Shown one piece after another: positions 30,180-38,644 of a DNA stretch of 64,000 bases. Positions within the stretch are counted from its first letter, which is position 1; each line of letters begins with the position of its first letter. This DNA comes from Accumulibacter sp. (GTDB lineage: Bacteria > Pseudomonadota > Gammaproteobacteria > Burkholderiales > Rhodocyclaceae). The notes under the pieces are model-generated. The model was not told the DNA's origin and did not search any database. It saw nothing but the letters and a program-made list of their open reading frames with translations. The stretch is from contig JACKLX010000006.1 of NCBI GenBank assembly GCA_024235695.1, forward strand, positions 62,001 through 126,000, written 5' to 3'. A program made the position numbers and the translations under genes.

Positions 30180-30449
30180 TTATTTGCGCAGGCCGAGACG
30201 CTGAATCAGCGTACGGTACGAGTCGACGTTGGTGCGCTTCAGATAGTCCAGCAACTTGCGGCGCCGGCTGACCATGCGCAGCAGACCGCGCCGCGAGTGG
30301 TTGTCTTTCTTGTGCTCCCGGAAATGGCCGGTAAGGTCGTTGATGCGTGCGGTCAGCAAGGCTACCTGCACTTCGGAAGATCCCGAGTCGCCGGCGGCGC
30401 GCTGGTAATCGGTCATGATCTGCGCTTTTTGCGCAACATTGATCGCCAT
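30180..30449 (-). CDS. rpsO: 30S ribosomal protein S15
   Basis: An 89-residue S15, a primary 16S rRNA-binding protein of the platform. The start at 30449 gives [12 protein letters not shown] with GAAAGAGAG upstream; a longer open frame reaching 30500 is not used. Family hallmarks are [33 protein letters not shown] and the C-terminal [12 protein letters not shown]. It heads the rpsO-pnp operon. The 224 bases upstream to mobA hold no recognisable gene. Confidence 0.97.
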   Translation of the reverse strand: MAINVAQKAQIMTDYQRAAGDSGSSEVQVALLTARINDLTGHFREHKKDNHSRRGLLRMVSRRRKLLDYLKRTNVDSYRTLIQRLGLRK

Positions 30450-30673
30450 GTCAAACTCTCTTTCATGAAGAACGGCGCCGCCCCAGTTTGATAGAGCCAA
30501 CGCCAGATGGATAGATGGTGCATCGCTTGGCGAAGCGAACCGGGGATTCTAACGCCTGACCGACTCGGCGGCAAGTAGCGCGAAGGGGCCAGGGAAGATG
30601 CCAGGGCCCTGGGTCAATGCACGCCAGGCACCCTTGATCGCGCGGCGCGCGCCATCGCCCGGCTGCCACGCCT

Positions 30674-31264
30674 CTAAGCCTCGCCTTGGCGTGCGTTGGC
30701 GAGCTCGGCGGCGGTATTGATGTTGCTGAAGGCGGCCTCCTGGTCGTCGAAAGAGACTTCGACCGCTTTCAGCGTGCGGTACCACAGCGCAAGCTTGCGA
30801 CCGCCACCTTCCAGAAAATGGCTCAGCTGCGGCAGCAGTTCGCGTCGACAGAGGCAGAACGCCGGCTGCGGCTGGTTGAAGGTACGGGCCATTGCCAGCT
30901 GCGCGTCATTGCAGAGCAGCGCGGCCTGCAGGCGGGCGACGAGATCGCTCGGCAGAAACGGCGAGTCGCACGGCACGGTTGCGACCAGCGGGTGGCTGGC
31001 GCTGCTCAGGGCGACGTGCAGACCAGCCAGCGGTCCGGCAAAGCCGGGGAATCGGTCGGCGATTACCGAGCAGCCGAAGGTCTCATAGTGCACGCGGTTC
31101 TGATTGGCATTGACCAGCAACTCGTCGACCTGGGGAGCGAAACGTTCGAGCACGTGTTGCACCAGCGCCTTGCCGTCGAGCAGTTGCAGGCCCTTGTCGG
31201 CACCGCCCATGCGACGGCCCAGGCCACCAGCCAGGATCACGCCGGTGACGCTTTCGCCAGTCAT
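30674..31264 (-). CDS. mobA: Molybdenum cofactor guanylyltransferase MobA
   Basis: About 196 residues. It transfers GMP from GTP to molybdopterin to form the bis-MGD precursor in the cytoplasm. The N-terminal nucleotide-binding motif LAGGLGRRMGGADKGL is complete. ATVPCDSPFLP (the metal-binding Asp) and the late NINTAAEL motif are also present. The ATG at 31264 is chosen; a GTG three codons upstream at 31273 is possible, and neither has a strong ribosome site. No other molybdopterin gene is nearby. Confidence 0.93.
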   Translation of the reverse strand: MTGESVTGVILAGGLGRRMGGADKGLQLLDGKALVQHVLERFAPQVDELLVNANQNRVHYETFGCSVIADRFPGFAGPLAGLHVALSSASHPLVATVPCDSPFLPSDLVARLQAALLCNDAQLAMARTFNQPQPAFCLCRRELLPQLSHFLEGGGRKLALWYRTLKAVEVSFDDQEAAFSNINTAAELANARQGEA

Positions 31265-31364
31265 CGCGGCCACCGGCGCCCGTTGCCGCCAACCATCGCC
31301 TGCCGCTCGCCGACTACAGCCTGGCCATTGCCGCTGGCGGCAACTGTCGCCGACTGCCGCTCTC

Positions 31365-31925
31365 TCATGCGAAACCGGGCAGCCAGCCGCTCTGCTGAGG
31401 CGAGACGACGGTTTCCAGGGTGCCCTGGAAAAGCGCTTCGATCACCGGTGGCTCTCGCCAGCGTTCGTTCATGAAGGTCAGACCGACTTCCTCGACCAGC
31501 GCGCCCTTCCAGTAATGGTTGGCGATTTCGTCGAGGGTTGACAGGCTGAGGCTGTGCGGCAGGCGAAGGTAGTCCAGCCAGCTGCAATCGTGGAACGAGC
31601 AGACGTAAGCCCCCTTGCTGCGAGCGCAGGTCAGCGCTTTGCCGAAAACACGTGCCGGATGCTTGGCGCGGAAGGTTTCGGCGTCGACGCGTGTGGCGAA
31701 GAGCAATACCGCGTGCAGCCGACTGGGAAAGTGCCGGTAGAGCCGCTGGCGGAAATACTCGAGGTGATACTCGGCAAAGTAGTTCTGCACCGTCGTGATC
31801 CGGTCTTCCGGGAGCGACTCGCCGAACGGGTTGCCGACCAGAACGTCCCAACCCGGCAGCTCGGCGTCGTCGTCCAGCCATGCGTACAATTCGAGTGTAC
31901 TGTTGTCCCGGAGCAGGTGGTCCAT
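31365..31925 (-). CDS. Conserved hypothetical protein, possibly DUF2441-like
   Basis: A 186-residue cytoplasmic protein with no signal peptide or membrane segment. Recognisable blocks are 'HFPSRLHAVLLFATRVDAETF', 'VCSFHDCSWLDYLRLPHSL' and 'NHYWKGALVEEVGLTF'. The pattern of an R-rich 'PSR.. .LF' block followed much later by a 'YW.G' block recalls DUF2441, but this is a weak resemblance from memory and no function is assigned. It stands between mobA and the proQ-like gene on the same strand; gaps of 100-170 bases argue against a tight operon. Confidence 0.7.
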   Translation of the reverse strand: MDHLLRDNSTLELYAWLDDDAELPGWDVLVGNPFGESLPEDRITTVQNYFAEYHLEYFRQRLYRHFPSRLHAVLLFATRVDAETFRAKHPARVFGKALTCARSKGAYVCSFHDCSWLDYLRLPHSLSLSTLDEIANHYWKGALVEEVGLTFMNERWREPPVIEALFQGTLETVVSPQQSGWLPGFA

Positions 31926-32095
31926 GCGCTGCTGTTCGGCCGGTCAGCCTGGCGAGCGCTGGGCGCGGGCTGCAGTCCGGCGGGCCGCGGCAGTGCTCGG
32001 CCGAGCGCAGGCCAGGTGGGACGACTTGCCGAAGCAGTCGTCATCCGCGGCCGGGCCCGAGCGTCGTCGGCATCGGGGCGATGCTGGCCAGCGGC

Positions 32096-32551
32096 TCACT
32101 TGTGGCGGCCGAACTTCTCGACCAGCTGGCCCAACTTCTCGGCGTGCTGGCGCGCCAGCGCTTCGCTGGCGCGTTGTTGCCGGCGCTGCTCGGCCTGTCT
32201 TTGCAAACGTTCCTTGAGCAGATCCGAGGCATGCGCGCGATGGATGGCGGTAATCTCGCCGGCCGGATGGCCATCGAGATCGACGCGCGTGGTCGCCCTG
32301 GCGACCGCTTTAAGGTAGCGCAGCGAGTGGGTGTGGATGCCGAGCGCGATCCGCAAGGGCTTGCGATCAAGGCCGGACATCCGCGACAGCAACTGCTTGT
32401 CGATGCCGATGGCGAGCGGCAGGCAGTCGCGAAAAACCGGGAACTTCGCCTGCAATTCCTGCAGCAACTGGCGAGCGTTCGGGCCAGCGATCGGAGCGGG
32501 TTTCGGATCCGACGTCGGCGATGACGGCGAATCGGAGGTGGGCGTGTTCAT
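32096..32551 (-). CDS. ProQ/FinO-domain RNA-binding protein
   Basis: A 151-residue protein. After a disordered Pro/Ser/Asp-rich N-terminus, a compact ProQ/FinO domain runs from about residue 25 to 105 (LLQELQAKFPVF, PLAIGIDKQLL, LRIALGIHTHSLRYLKAV, RVDLDGHPAGEIT). A charged Gln/Arg-rich helical tail (ERLQRQAEQRRQQRAS) follows. Family members are global RNA chaperones acting on sRNAs and mRNA 3' ends. It is shorter than E. coli ProQ (232 residues) and lacks the Tudor-like C-terminal domain, like minimal ProQ proteins of other betaproteobacteria. Confidence 0.88.
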   Translation of the reverse strand: MNTPTSDSPSSPTSDPKPAPIAGPNARQLLQELQAKFPVFRDCLPLAIGIDKQLLSRMSGLDRKPLRIALGIHTHSLRYLKAVARATTRVDLDGHPAGEITAIHRAHASDLLKERLQRQAEQRRQQRASEALARQHAEKLGQLVEKFGRHK

Positions 32552-32745
32552 CGATGGTGTGAGGCGGTAAGGGGGAGGGGAAAAGGAGGTGCGGGATGTC
32601 CGGGGCCGATCGCTCGGTCGCCGCTATCTTACATCGACCGCGTGCGTTTGCCGTCGCGGCGGCCCGATCTTGCCTGCTCGACGGCGGTCACCGGCGCCAG
32701 CCGCCGTCATGCTGTTCGCGGACACGGCTGGCGCTGGTCTGGCGG

Positions 32746-34731
32746 TCAGAAATGAATCCCGCGCATCATCTGCGAGAAGGCGATCTGGTCTGCCGTCTGT
32801 GGCGTCGCTTTCTCGACCTGATGCGATGCGGCGCTGGAATCGGAGAACATCCGGAAGCTGGTGTTCATCACGATCTGGGCGACTTTCGGCGTCAGCGAGT
32901 GGAGCAGGGCGCCGAAGATGCCCAGCCGGGTGGCGATCCGCACCGGTTTGTGGATGATCGCCTCGACGACCAGATCGGCTGCGTCTTCCGGCGACAGCGT
33001 TGGGACCTGATCGTAGATCTTGGTGGGCGCAATCATCGGCGTCCGGACGAGTGGCATGTTGATGGTCGTGAATTCGATTCCGCGATCGGCAAACTCGGAC
33101 GCCGCGCAGCGTGCCCAGGCGTCCATCGCCGCCTTTGATGCCACGTAGGCAGAGAAACGGGGAGCATTGGTGAGGACGCCGATCGACGAGATGTTGATCA
33201 CCTGTCCCTTGCGCTTGGCGATCATTCCCGGCAGTAGACCCATGGTCAGGCGCAGGGCGCCGAAATAGTTGACTTCCATGGTGCGCTCGAAGTCGTGAAA
33301 GCGATCGAACGAGTTCTCGATGCCGCGGCGAATCGAGCGACCGGCGTTGTTGACCAGGATGTCGACGCCACCGTACTGGTCATTGAGCAAGGTGACGAAA
33401 GCCGCGCACTGCTGTGGATCGGCGATGTCGACCACGTGCGTGATCAGCCGCAGGCCGGCGGCTTCGAATTCGGCGCGCGTTTCATCGAGCGTCTTCGGGT
33501 CGCGGGCGATGGTAATCGCAATCGCGCCGGCCTCGGCCATCTTGCGAACCGTCGCCTTGCCGATTCCCGACGAACCGCCGGTGACCAGGACGACCCGGCC
33601 TTCGACCTTGCCGCGCAGCGTGCGGTCGATGAACAGGTCGGGATCGAGATGACGTTCCCAGTAGTCCCACAGCCGCCAGGCATAGCTGTCGAGCGGCGGC
33701 ACGACGATGCCGGTACCCTTCAGTGCGCGCTGCGTTTCGCGGCAATCGAAGCGGGTCGGGTAGTTGATGAAATCAAGGATGTCGTCGGGCAGACCGAGGT
33801 CCTTCATCACGGCGTTGCGAATGCGGCGAACCGGTGTCAGCGCGAACATCGCCTTGCGTACCGAGCGCGGGATGAAGCCAAGCAGCGCAGCGTTGATGCG
33901 CATCGCCATTTCCGGCGCGTGCGCTGCGCGCGCAAAGGTGTTGAGCAGATCGCCGACACGCATCGGCGTCGGGTCGGTGAGATGGAAGCAGTGACCGTCT
34001 TCGTTCTTCAGGTGGGCGATGTGGTCCATTGCCGCGACGACGAAGTCGACCGGTACGACGTTGATGCGCCCACCTTCGATGCCGACGGTCGGCATCCAGG
34101 ACGGAAGAGCCTTGCGAATCTTCTGGATCAGCTTGAAGAAGTAGTAGGGGCCGTCGATCTTGTCCATTTCGCCGGTGCGCGAGTCGCCGACGACGATCGC
34201 CGGCCGAAAGACGCGCCACGGAATGCTGCATTCCTTGCGGACGATCGCTTCGGAATCGTGCTTGGTGCGGAAGTAGGGATTGTCGAGATTCTCCGCCTCG
34301 TCGAACATGTCCTCGCGAAACAGCCCTTCGAAAAGCCCGGCCGCGGCAATCGAGCTGACCAGGTGGAAATGCCTGGCGCCGATCGCCTCGGCCAGGCGCA
34401 CGGTGTTGCGCGTGCCGTCCACATTGGCGCGCTGCTGCTCTTCGGCGCTGGCCTTGAGATCATAAACGGCCGCCAGATGAAAGAAGTGTTCGACCTTGCC
34501 TTTCAGCTTGCGAATATCGGCTTTGGAAACGCCAAGGTCGGGCTGCGTCAGGTCGCCGAGAACCGCGACGACGCGCTTTTCGTCGCAATCCCAGTAGTCG
34601 TGCAGTTCCTGGAGTCCACCTGCTTCAAGCGAGCGGGTCAGGAAATAGACGGTACTTCCCGGGCGACTCAGCAGCCTGGCGACCAGTCTCTTGCCGATAA
34701 AACCGGTGGCGCCGGTAACGAAGTAAGTCAT
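32746..34731 (-). CDS. Bifunctional fatty acyl-CoA reductase (two SDR domains)
   Basis: A 661-residue protein. The N-terminal extended SDR (1-370) begins TYFVTGATGFIGKRL and carries the YFRTK catalytic pair. A C-terminal classical SDR (about 375-640) has VLVTGGSSGIGKA, NNAGRSI, a Ser in INISSIG and the YVASK catalytic Tyr/Lys. This two-SDR architecture and size match the Marinobacter fatty acyl-CoA reductase that takes acyl-CoA through aldehyde to fatty alcohol for wax esters. A general 'SDR family oxidoreductase' label is the alternative. It is transcribed away from the phasin gene across a 179-base region. A wax ester synthase gene 4 kb away supports the alcohol-forming role. Confidence 0.85.
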   Translation of the reverse strand: MTYFVTGATGFIGKRLVARLLSRPGSTVYFLTRSLEAGGLQELHDYWDCDEKRVVAVLGDLTQPDLGVSKADIRKLKGKVEHFFHLAAVYDLKASAEEQQRANVDGTRNTVRLAEAIGARHFHLVSSIAAAGLFEGLFREDMFDEAENLDNPYFRTKHDSEAIVRKECSIPWRVFRPAIVVGDSRTGEMDKIDGPYYFFKLIQKIRKALPSWMPTVGIEGGRINVVPVDFVVAAMDHIAHLKNEDGHCFHLTDPTPMRVGDLLNTFARAAHAPEMAMRINAALLGFIPRSVRKAMFALTPVRRIRNAVMKDLGLPDDILDFINYPTRFDCRETQRALKGTGIVVPPLDSYAWRLWDYWERHLDPDLFIDRTLRGKVEGRVVLVTGGSSGIGKATVRKMAEAGAIAITIARDPKTLDETRAEFEAAGLRLITHVVDIADPQQCAAFVTLLNDQYGGVDILVNNAGRSIRRGIENSFDRFHDFERTMEVNYFGALRLTMGLLPGMIAKRKGQVINISSIGVLTNAPRFSAYVASKAAMDAWARCAASEFADRGIEFTTINMPLVRTPMIAPTKIYDQVPTLSPEDAADLVVEAIIHKPVRIATRLGIFGALLHSLTPKVAQIVMNTSFRMFSDSSAASHQVEKATPQTADQIAFSQMMRGIHF

Positions 34732-34788
34732 TGCTGTCTCCCGAAATCCATTGTCTGAAGCCCTTCGCGGCAGGTGCTGGACCAGCGG

Positions 34789-34847
34789 ACTCTAGAGGCG
34801 ATACTCTAGGCCTTTAGTGTGCGTCCTCTAGATATTGTCACTAGACT
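34789..34847. promoter_or_regulatory. CTAG-rich putative operator region between the acyl-CoA reductase and phasin genes
   Basis: Four CTAG tetranucleotides occur within 53 bases (34792, 34806, 34828, 34841), three of them in the context (A/C)CTCTAG. CTAG is usually rare in proteobacterial DNA, so the cluster in a divergent promoter region may mark binding sites for a regulator. No experimental motif is known to me. Confidence 0.35.
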
Positions 34848-34910
34848 GGCTTTCCAGGGCAAGCGAAAAACTTGTTGACCTTTTTGATTACTACCTTCAA
34901 GGAGAAGGAA

Positions 34911-35519
34911 ATGGGCAAGAAACTCAAGGAACTGGCGGGTGACGTAACGGAAAACCAACTGGCTGCGACGGTCAAGGATTCTGCCCAGCAGATCTGGTTG
35001 GCGGGTCTCGGCGCATTTGCCAAGGCGCAGGAAGAGGGCGGCAAGGTATTCGATGCGCTGGTCAAGGAGGGCGAGAGCATTCAGTCGAAGACCCGCAAGA
35101 TGACCGACGAGAAGATCGCGCAGGTCGCCGGCAAGGCCAGTGGGACCTGGGATCGGCTCGAGCAGGTGTTCGAGGATCGCGTTGCGCGGGCGCTGGGTAG
35201 CCTGGGCGTGCCGAGCAAGCAGGATATCGACAAGCTTTCCAGGCGTGTTGTCGACCTGAGCGCTGCGGTCCAGGCGCTCACCGAAGGCAAGCCGGCCGCC
35301 AAGGCGCCTGCCAAGGCCGCGCCGCGGGCGACCGTTGGTGCCGCCAAGGAAGTCGTGAAAACCGTTGCGGTGGCAGTTGACGAAGCGCCCGCGAAAGCCG
35401 CTGCGGCGGTCCGCAAGCCGGCCGTCCGCAAACCGGCGATTCGCAAGACCGCCGCCAAGCCGGTGGCGCCGGTGACCCCCGCCGATGTGCTGAGCACGCT
35501 GCCGCAGACCGGCGAATAA
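34911..35519 (+). CDS. Phasin family / PHA granule-associated protein
   Basis: A 202-residue protein. ATG 34911 is chosen for the strong AAGGAGAAGG immediately upstream. Residues 1-125 form the helical granule-binding domain seen in PhaF/PhaI-type proteins (QQIWLAGLGAFAKAQEEGGKV, then KTRKMTDEKIAQVAG, then a heptad-like DKLSRRVVDLSAAVQAL). Residues 126-195 are a histone-H1-like Ala/Lys/Pro tail with repeats such as KPAVRKPAIRKTAAKP. Such tails bind DNA and help share granules between daughter cells. It lies opposite the fatty acyl-CoA reductase gene and could coat PHA granules, wax-ester bodies or both. Confidence 0.9.
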   Translation: MGKKLKELAGDVTENQLAATVKDSAQQIWLAGLGAFAKAQEEGGKVFDALVKEGESIQSKTRKMTDEKIAQVAGKASGTWDRLEQVFEDRVARALGSLGVPSKQDIDKLSRRVVDLSAAVQALTEGKPAAKAPAKAAPRATVGAAKEVVKTVAVAVDEAPAKAAAAVRKPAVRKPAIRKTAAKPVAPVTPADVLSTLPQTGE

Positions 35520-35779
35520 GCCAACCCGCCTCCGGCTGTCCCGACTCACCGTCGGTGGGACTCGGGCTGCGGGAGGTGTGGGAGAATGCCACGTCCCTCG
35601 CGGACGAGCGAGTACGGTGGCGTCGATGACGCGACGCCGCTCGTCGATGTGCTGCGGCGCGCTGCCAGCGGTGGCCTGCAGCGGCGCACGAAGAATCGAG
35701 GGTGTCAAGACACGAAGGCGCAAGAAGGCGGCCTCGCACGCCGCCCGGGAGGGCGTTTTCCTGCATAAGGGGCGGCTGG

Positions 35780-36994
35780 ATGATGGCTGCAGCAACCGAG
35801 CGTTCGAAGATCGGGCTGGCGCTTGCGGGTGGCGGTCCGGTCGGCGGTATCTATGAAGTCGGCGCGATGGCCGCGCTGGCCGAGGCACTTGATGGCGTCG
35901 ACTTTACCGACTTCGATATCTACGTCGGCGTCAGTTCCGGTGCTTTCATTTCGGCTGCAGTGGCCAATGGACTGGCGCCCGCGACACTGGCGCGGATGCT
36001 TGTCGAGAATGATACCGACGACGTTTTCGACCCCGAAATGCTGCTCCGCCCGGCGTTTGGCGAGTACGTCCGGCGAGCCTTGTCGGTACCGGTTCTGATG
36101 TGGTCGTCGCTGCGGCAGTATCTTTCCGACCCCTGGCACCTTCGTCTGGTGGAGTCCTTCCAGGGCCTCAGTCATGCCATTCCGACCGGCGTCTTCAACA
36201 ATGCCGGCATTGACCACTTGCTCAGCAAACTGCTCTCGACGGGTGGGCGAAGCAACGATTTTCGGCGGCTCAAGCACCGCCTGTTCCTGGTGGCGACGGA
36301 CCTCGATACCGGTGAGTCGGTGGCTTTCGGTTCCGAAGGCCATGACGACGTGCCGATCTCGGTCGCCGTGCAGGCGAGCGCGGCCTTGCCGGGCCTCTTC
36401 CCGCCGGTCAAGATCGGTGAGCGTTATTTCGTTGATGGCGCCTTGATCAAGACGTTGCATGCTTCCGTCGCGCTGCACCAGGGCGCCGAACTGGTGATCT
36501 GCATCAATCCGTTGGTGCCATTCGATTCGCGACTGGCTGCGCAGCGTTCACCGCCACACACGGCGGCACCGGCGCATCTGGTGGAGGGGGGGCTGCCGGT
36601 CGTTCTGGCGCAGACTTTCCGGGCCATCATCCACTCGCGGATGCGGACCGGCATGGATCGCTACCGGCACGAGTTCGCCAATGCCGATGTGGTGCTTTTC
36701 GAGCCGACGCGCGATGACGCAGAGATGTTCTTTACCAATGTCTTCAGCTATCGCGGCCGCAGCCGCCTGTGCGAACACGCTTACCAGCGCACGCGCAAGG
36801 AGCTGTACGCGCGCCGCCACGAGCTGCGGCCAGTTCTCGAGCGACACGGGATCGGCCTGAACCTGGCGGTGCTCAAGGACCACAGTCGCTCACTGCTGTC
36901 GCGCAAGCGCCGGCCCGATCTGGCGACCAGCGCCAGCGCGCTGGATGCTTCGCTGCACGACCTCGAGGCCTGGCTGCAGAAGCAGGAGGCCTAG
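35780..36994 (+). CDS. Patatin-like phospholipase/lipase
   Basis: A 404-residue protein. The start at ATG 35780 follows AAGGGG; a longer frame from 35702 has no ribosome site. The patatin fold is clear: oxyanion-hole motif LALAGGGPVGG at residues 11-21, nucleophile elbow GVSSG near residue 55 (GxSxG), and catalytic Asp in VDGALI near residue 217. A roughly 150-residue C-terminal region follows that is absent from minimal patatins. No signal peptide is present, so it probably acts on intracellular lipids or granule surfaces. Neighbouring phasin, acyl-CoA reductase and wax synthase genes suggest turnover of stored lipid. Confidence 0.88.
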   Translation: MMAAATERSKIGLALAGGGPVGGIYEVGAMAALAEALDGVDFTDFDIYVGVSSGAFISAAVANGLAPATLARMLVENDTDDVFDPEMLLRPAFGEYVRRALSVPVLMWSSLRQYLSDPWHLRLVESFQGLSHAIPTGVFNNAGIDHLLSKLLSTGGRSNDFRRLKHRLFLVATDLDTGESVAFGSEGHDDVPISVAVQASAALPGLFPPVKIGERYFVDGALIKTLHASVALHQGAELVICINPLVPFDSRLAAQRSPPHTAAPAHLVEGGLPVVLAQTFRAIIHSRMRTGMDRYRHEFANADVVLFEPTRDDAEMFFTNVFSYRGRSRLCEHAYQRTRKELYARRHELRPVLERHGIGLNLAVLKDHSRSLLSRKRRPDLATSASALDASLHDLEAWLQKQEA

Positions 36995-37088
36995 GCAGGC
37001 AGCGAACCAGCCAGCGGTTATTGGTAACGGCATTTCCTGCGCTTGCCGGCGGTGCTATGCTGGCTGGCAGCAGCAATCGCGATCGGGC

Positions 37089-37097
37089 GGGGGGGGG
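37089..37097 (+). promoter_or_regulatory. Poly(G)9 tract in the ribosome-binding position of the TetR gene
   Basis: Nine consecutive G residues lie five bases before the ATG at 37103. They occupy the place of the Shine-Dalgarno sequence. Homopolymers of this length can slip during replication, which would alter spacing, or reflect a sequencing weak point. Confidence 0.35.
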
Positions 37098-37102
37098 CAC
37101 TG

Positions 37103-37750
37103 ATGGAACGGAAACCGAAGAGGCGGACGCGCGAAAGGATCGTCGAGACCAGCCTGCGGCTGTTCAACGATTTCGGCGAGCCGAACGTGACCACCACGGT
37201 CATTTCGGACGAGATGAACATCAGTCCCGGCAATCTCTACTACCACTTTCACAACAAGGACGAGATCATCGAGGCGATCTTTGCCGTGTTCGAGCGGGAG
37301 ATCGAGGAAACGCTTGCCGCACCGACACGCCGGCTGGCGAACGTCGAAGACATCTGGCTATTTCTCCACCTGTTGTTCGAACAAATCTGGAAATACCGCT
37401 TCTTCTACCGCGACCTCAACGATCTGCTGACGCGTAATCGGGTTCTCGAGATCCACTTCAAGCAGATCATGGCGCACAAGGTGCACACCGCGACGGTCTT
37501 GTGCGAGGGTCTGGTGTCAACCGGCGCGATGCGTGCGACGAGCGAGGAGCTGCGGGCGCTGGCGACGAACATGGCGGTGATCGCCAGCTACTGGCTGTCT
37601 TTCGAGTACGCCTGCGATCCCCGCGGCAAGGTCGAGAGTGGCCGCATCGGGCGCGGCGTCTATCAGGTCATGGCGATGCTGTCACCGTTTCTGCTCGATG
37701 AATCGAAAGGCCTGCTCGAGAAATTGTCCCGCGAGTACGTCAGACCGTAG
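37103..37750 (+). CDS. TetR/AcrR-family transcriptional regulator
   Basis: A 215-residue regulator. The N-terminal helix-turn-helix (residues 8-55) reads RTRERIVETSLRLFNDFGEPNVTTTVISDEMNISPGNLYYHF in overlapping blocks, a standard TetR DNA-binding region with the conserved LYYHF. The C-terminal ligand-binding domain is rich in aromatic residues (IWLFLHLLFEQIWKYRFFYRDL), fitting a hydrophobic ligand such as an acyl-CoA. The domain resembles TetR proteins found beside PHA and fatty-acid genes. Position between the patatin and TPR-like genes makes it a candidate regulator of this lipid locus. An upstream TTG at 37043 is a less likely start. Confidence 0.85.
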   Translation: MERKPKRRTRERIVETSLRLFNDFGEPNVTTTVISDEMNISPGNLYYHFHNKDEIIEAIFAVFEREIEETLAAPTRRLANVEDIWLFLHLLFEQIWKYRFFYRDLNDLLTRNRVLEIHFKQIMAHKVHTATVLCEGLVSTGAMRATSEELRALATNMAVIASYWLSFEYACDPRGKVESGRIGRGVYQVMAMLSPFLLDESKGLLEKLSREYVRP

Positions 37751-37793
37751 CATCGCTCCTGCCGGCAGCAAGAGACCCATCTGGAGGAAGATC

Positions 37794-38567
37794 ATGGACT
37801 GGAAGAAGTTTCCGTATCCCGAAAAAGCGTACGCCTACCCCGGCGCGGCGCTGCAGAAGAACTGGGCGCGCCTGCATCGTGGCGACTGCGAGCCGTTTCC
37901 CGACGATCCGAAGGTGCAGGACGCCTGGCGCAGCTATCACGCTGGCGACTTCGGCAAAGCTGTCGACGGCGGTCTGGCTTGCGGCATGGCGGGTTACAAT
38001 GCCGCCAACAAGGCCGCCGCGATCTATGCCAATTACCTCGAAACGGACGAGCAGCGCAAATGCAGCCTGTTGATGGAGGTGGCGCAGCGTTGCGAGGAGC
38101 AGCAGCAGAAGACCCCCGGCGACGCCAACGCCTGGTACCTCCACGCCTATGCACTGGGCCGCTATAGTCAGAGCATTTCAGTGGTCAAGGCGCTGGCCCA
38201 GGGTCTCGGCGGCAAGATCAAGCAGAGCCTGGCGCAGGCGCTGGAAATCGAGCCCCGGCACGCCGACGCGCACGTCGCGCTCGGCGCTTATCATGCCGAG
38301 GTGATCGACAAGGTCGGCGCGCTGGTCGGCGGGCTCACCTACGGTGCCAAGAAGAGTACCGGCAACGAGTTGCTGGAAGCCGCCCTGAAGCTCAATCCCG
38401 ACTCCGCGATTGGCCGCATCGAGTACGCCAATGCCCTGGTGATGATGTTCGGCAAGGCTAAGATGAAGGACGCCGAGCGCCTCTATCAGGAGGCAGCGGC
38501 GGTGACGCCGATGGACGCGATGGAACGTCTCGACGTCGAAGCGGCGAGGGCCGAGCTGGCAGATTGA
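37794..38567 (+). CDS. TPR-like conserved hypothetical protein
   Basis: A 257-residue protein starting at ATG 37794 after GGAGGA. No signal peptide. The N-terminus (MDWKKFPYPEKAYAYPGAAL) is followed by helical repeats with TPR character, for example AWYLHAYALGRYSQS, LAQALEIEPRHADAHVALGAYHAE and LLEAALKLNPDSAIGRIEYANAL. These probably form a protein-interaction scaffold. It follows the TetR gene by 43 bases and may be co-transcribed with it. Function is unknown. Confidence 0.8.
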   Translation: MDWKKFPYPEKAYAYPGAALQKNWARLHRGDCEPFPDDPKVQDAWRSYHAGDFGKAVDGGLACGMAGYNAANKAAAIYANYLETDEQRKCSLLMEVAQRCEEQQQKTPGDANAWYLHAYALGRYSQSISVVKALAQGLGGKIKQSLAQALEIEPRHADAHVALGAYHAEVIDKVGALVGGLTYGAKKSTGNELLEAALKLNPDSAIGRIEYANALVMMFGKAKMKDAERLYQEAAAVTPMDAMERLDVEAARAELAD

Positions 38568-38644
38568 AGCATCGTCGGGTCCCCGCGACGCTTATCGTAC
38601 GACGCCGTAGAACGCGGCGAACAAGCCCTTCGATCAACCATCGC

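Noticed and set aside
33295-34758. Plus-strand open frame of 487 codons opposite the fatty acyl-CoA reductase
   Set aside because: The minus-strand reductase has complete catalytic motifs; the plus frame is its compositional shadow.
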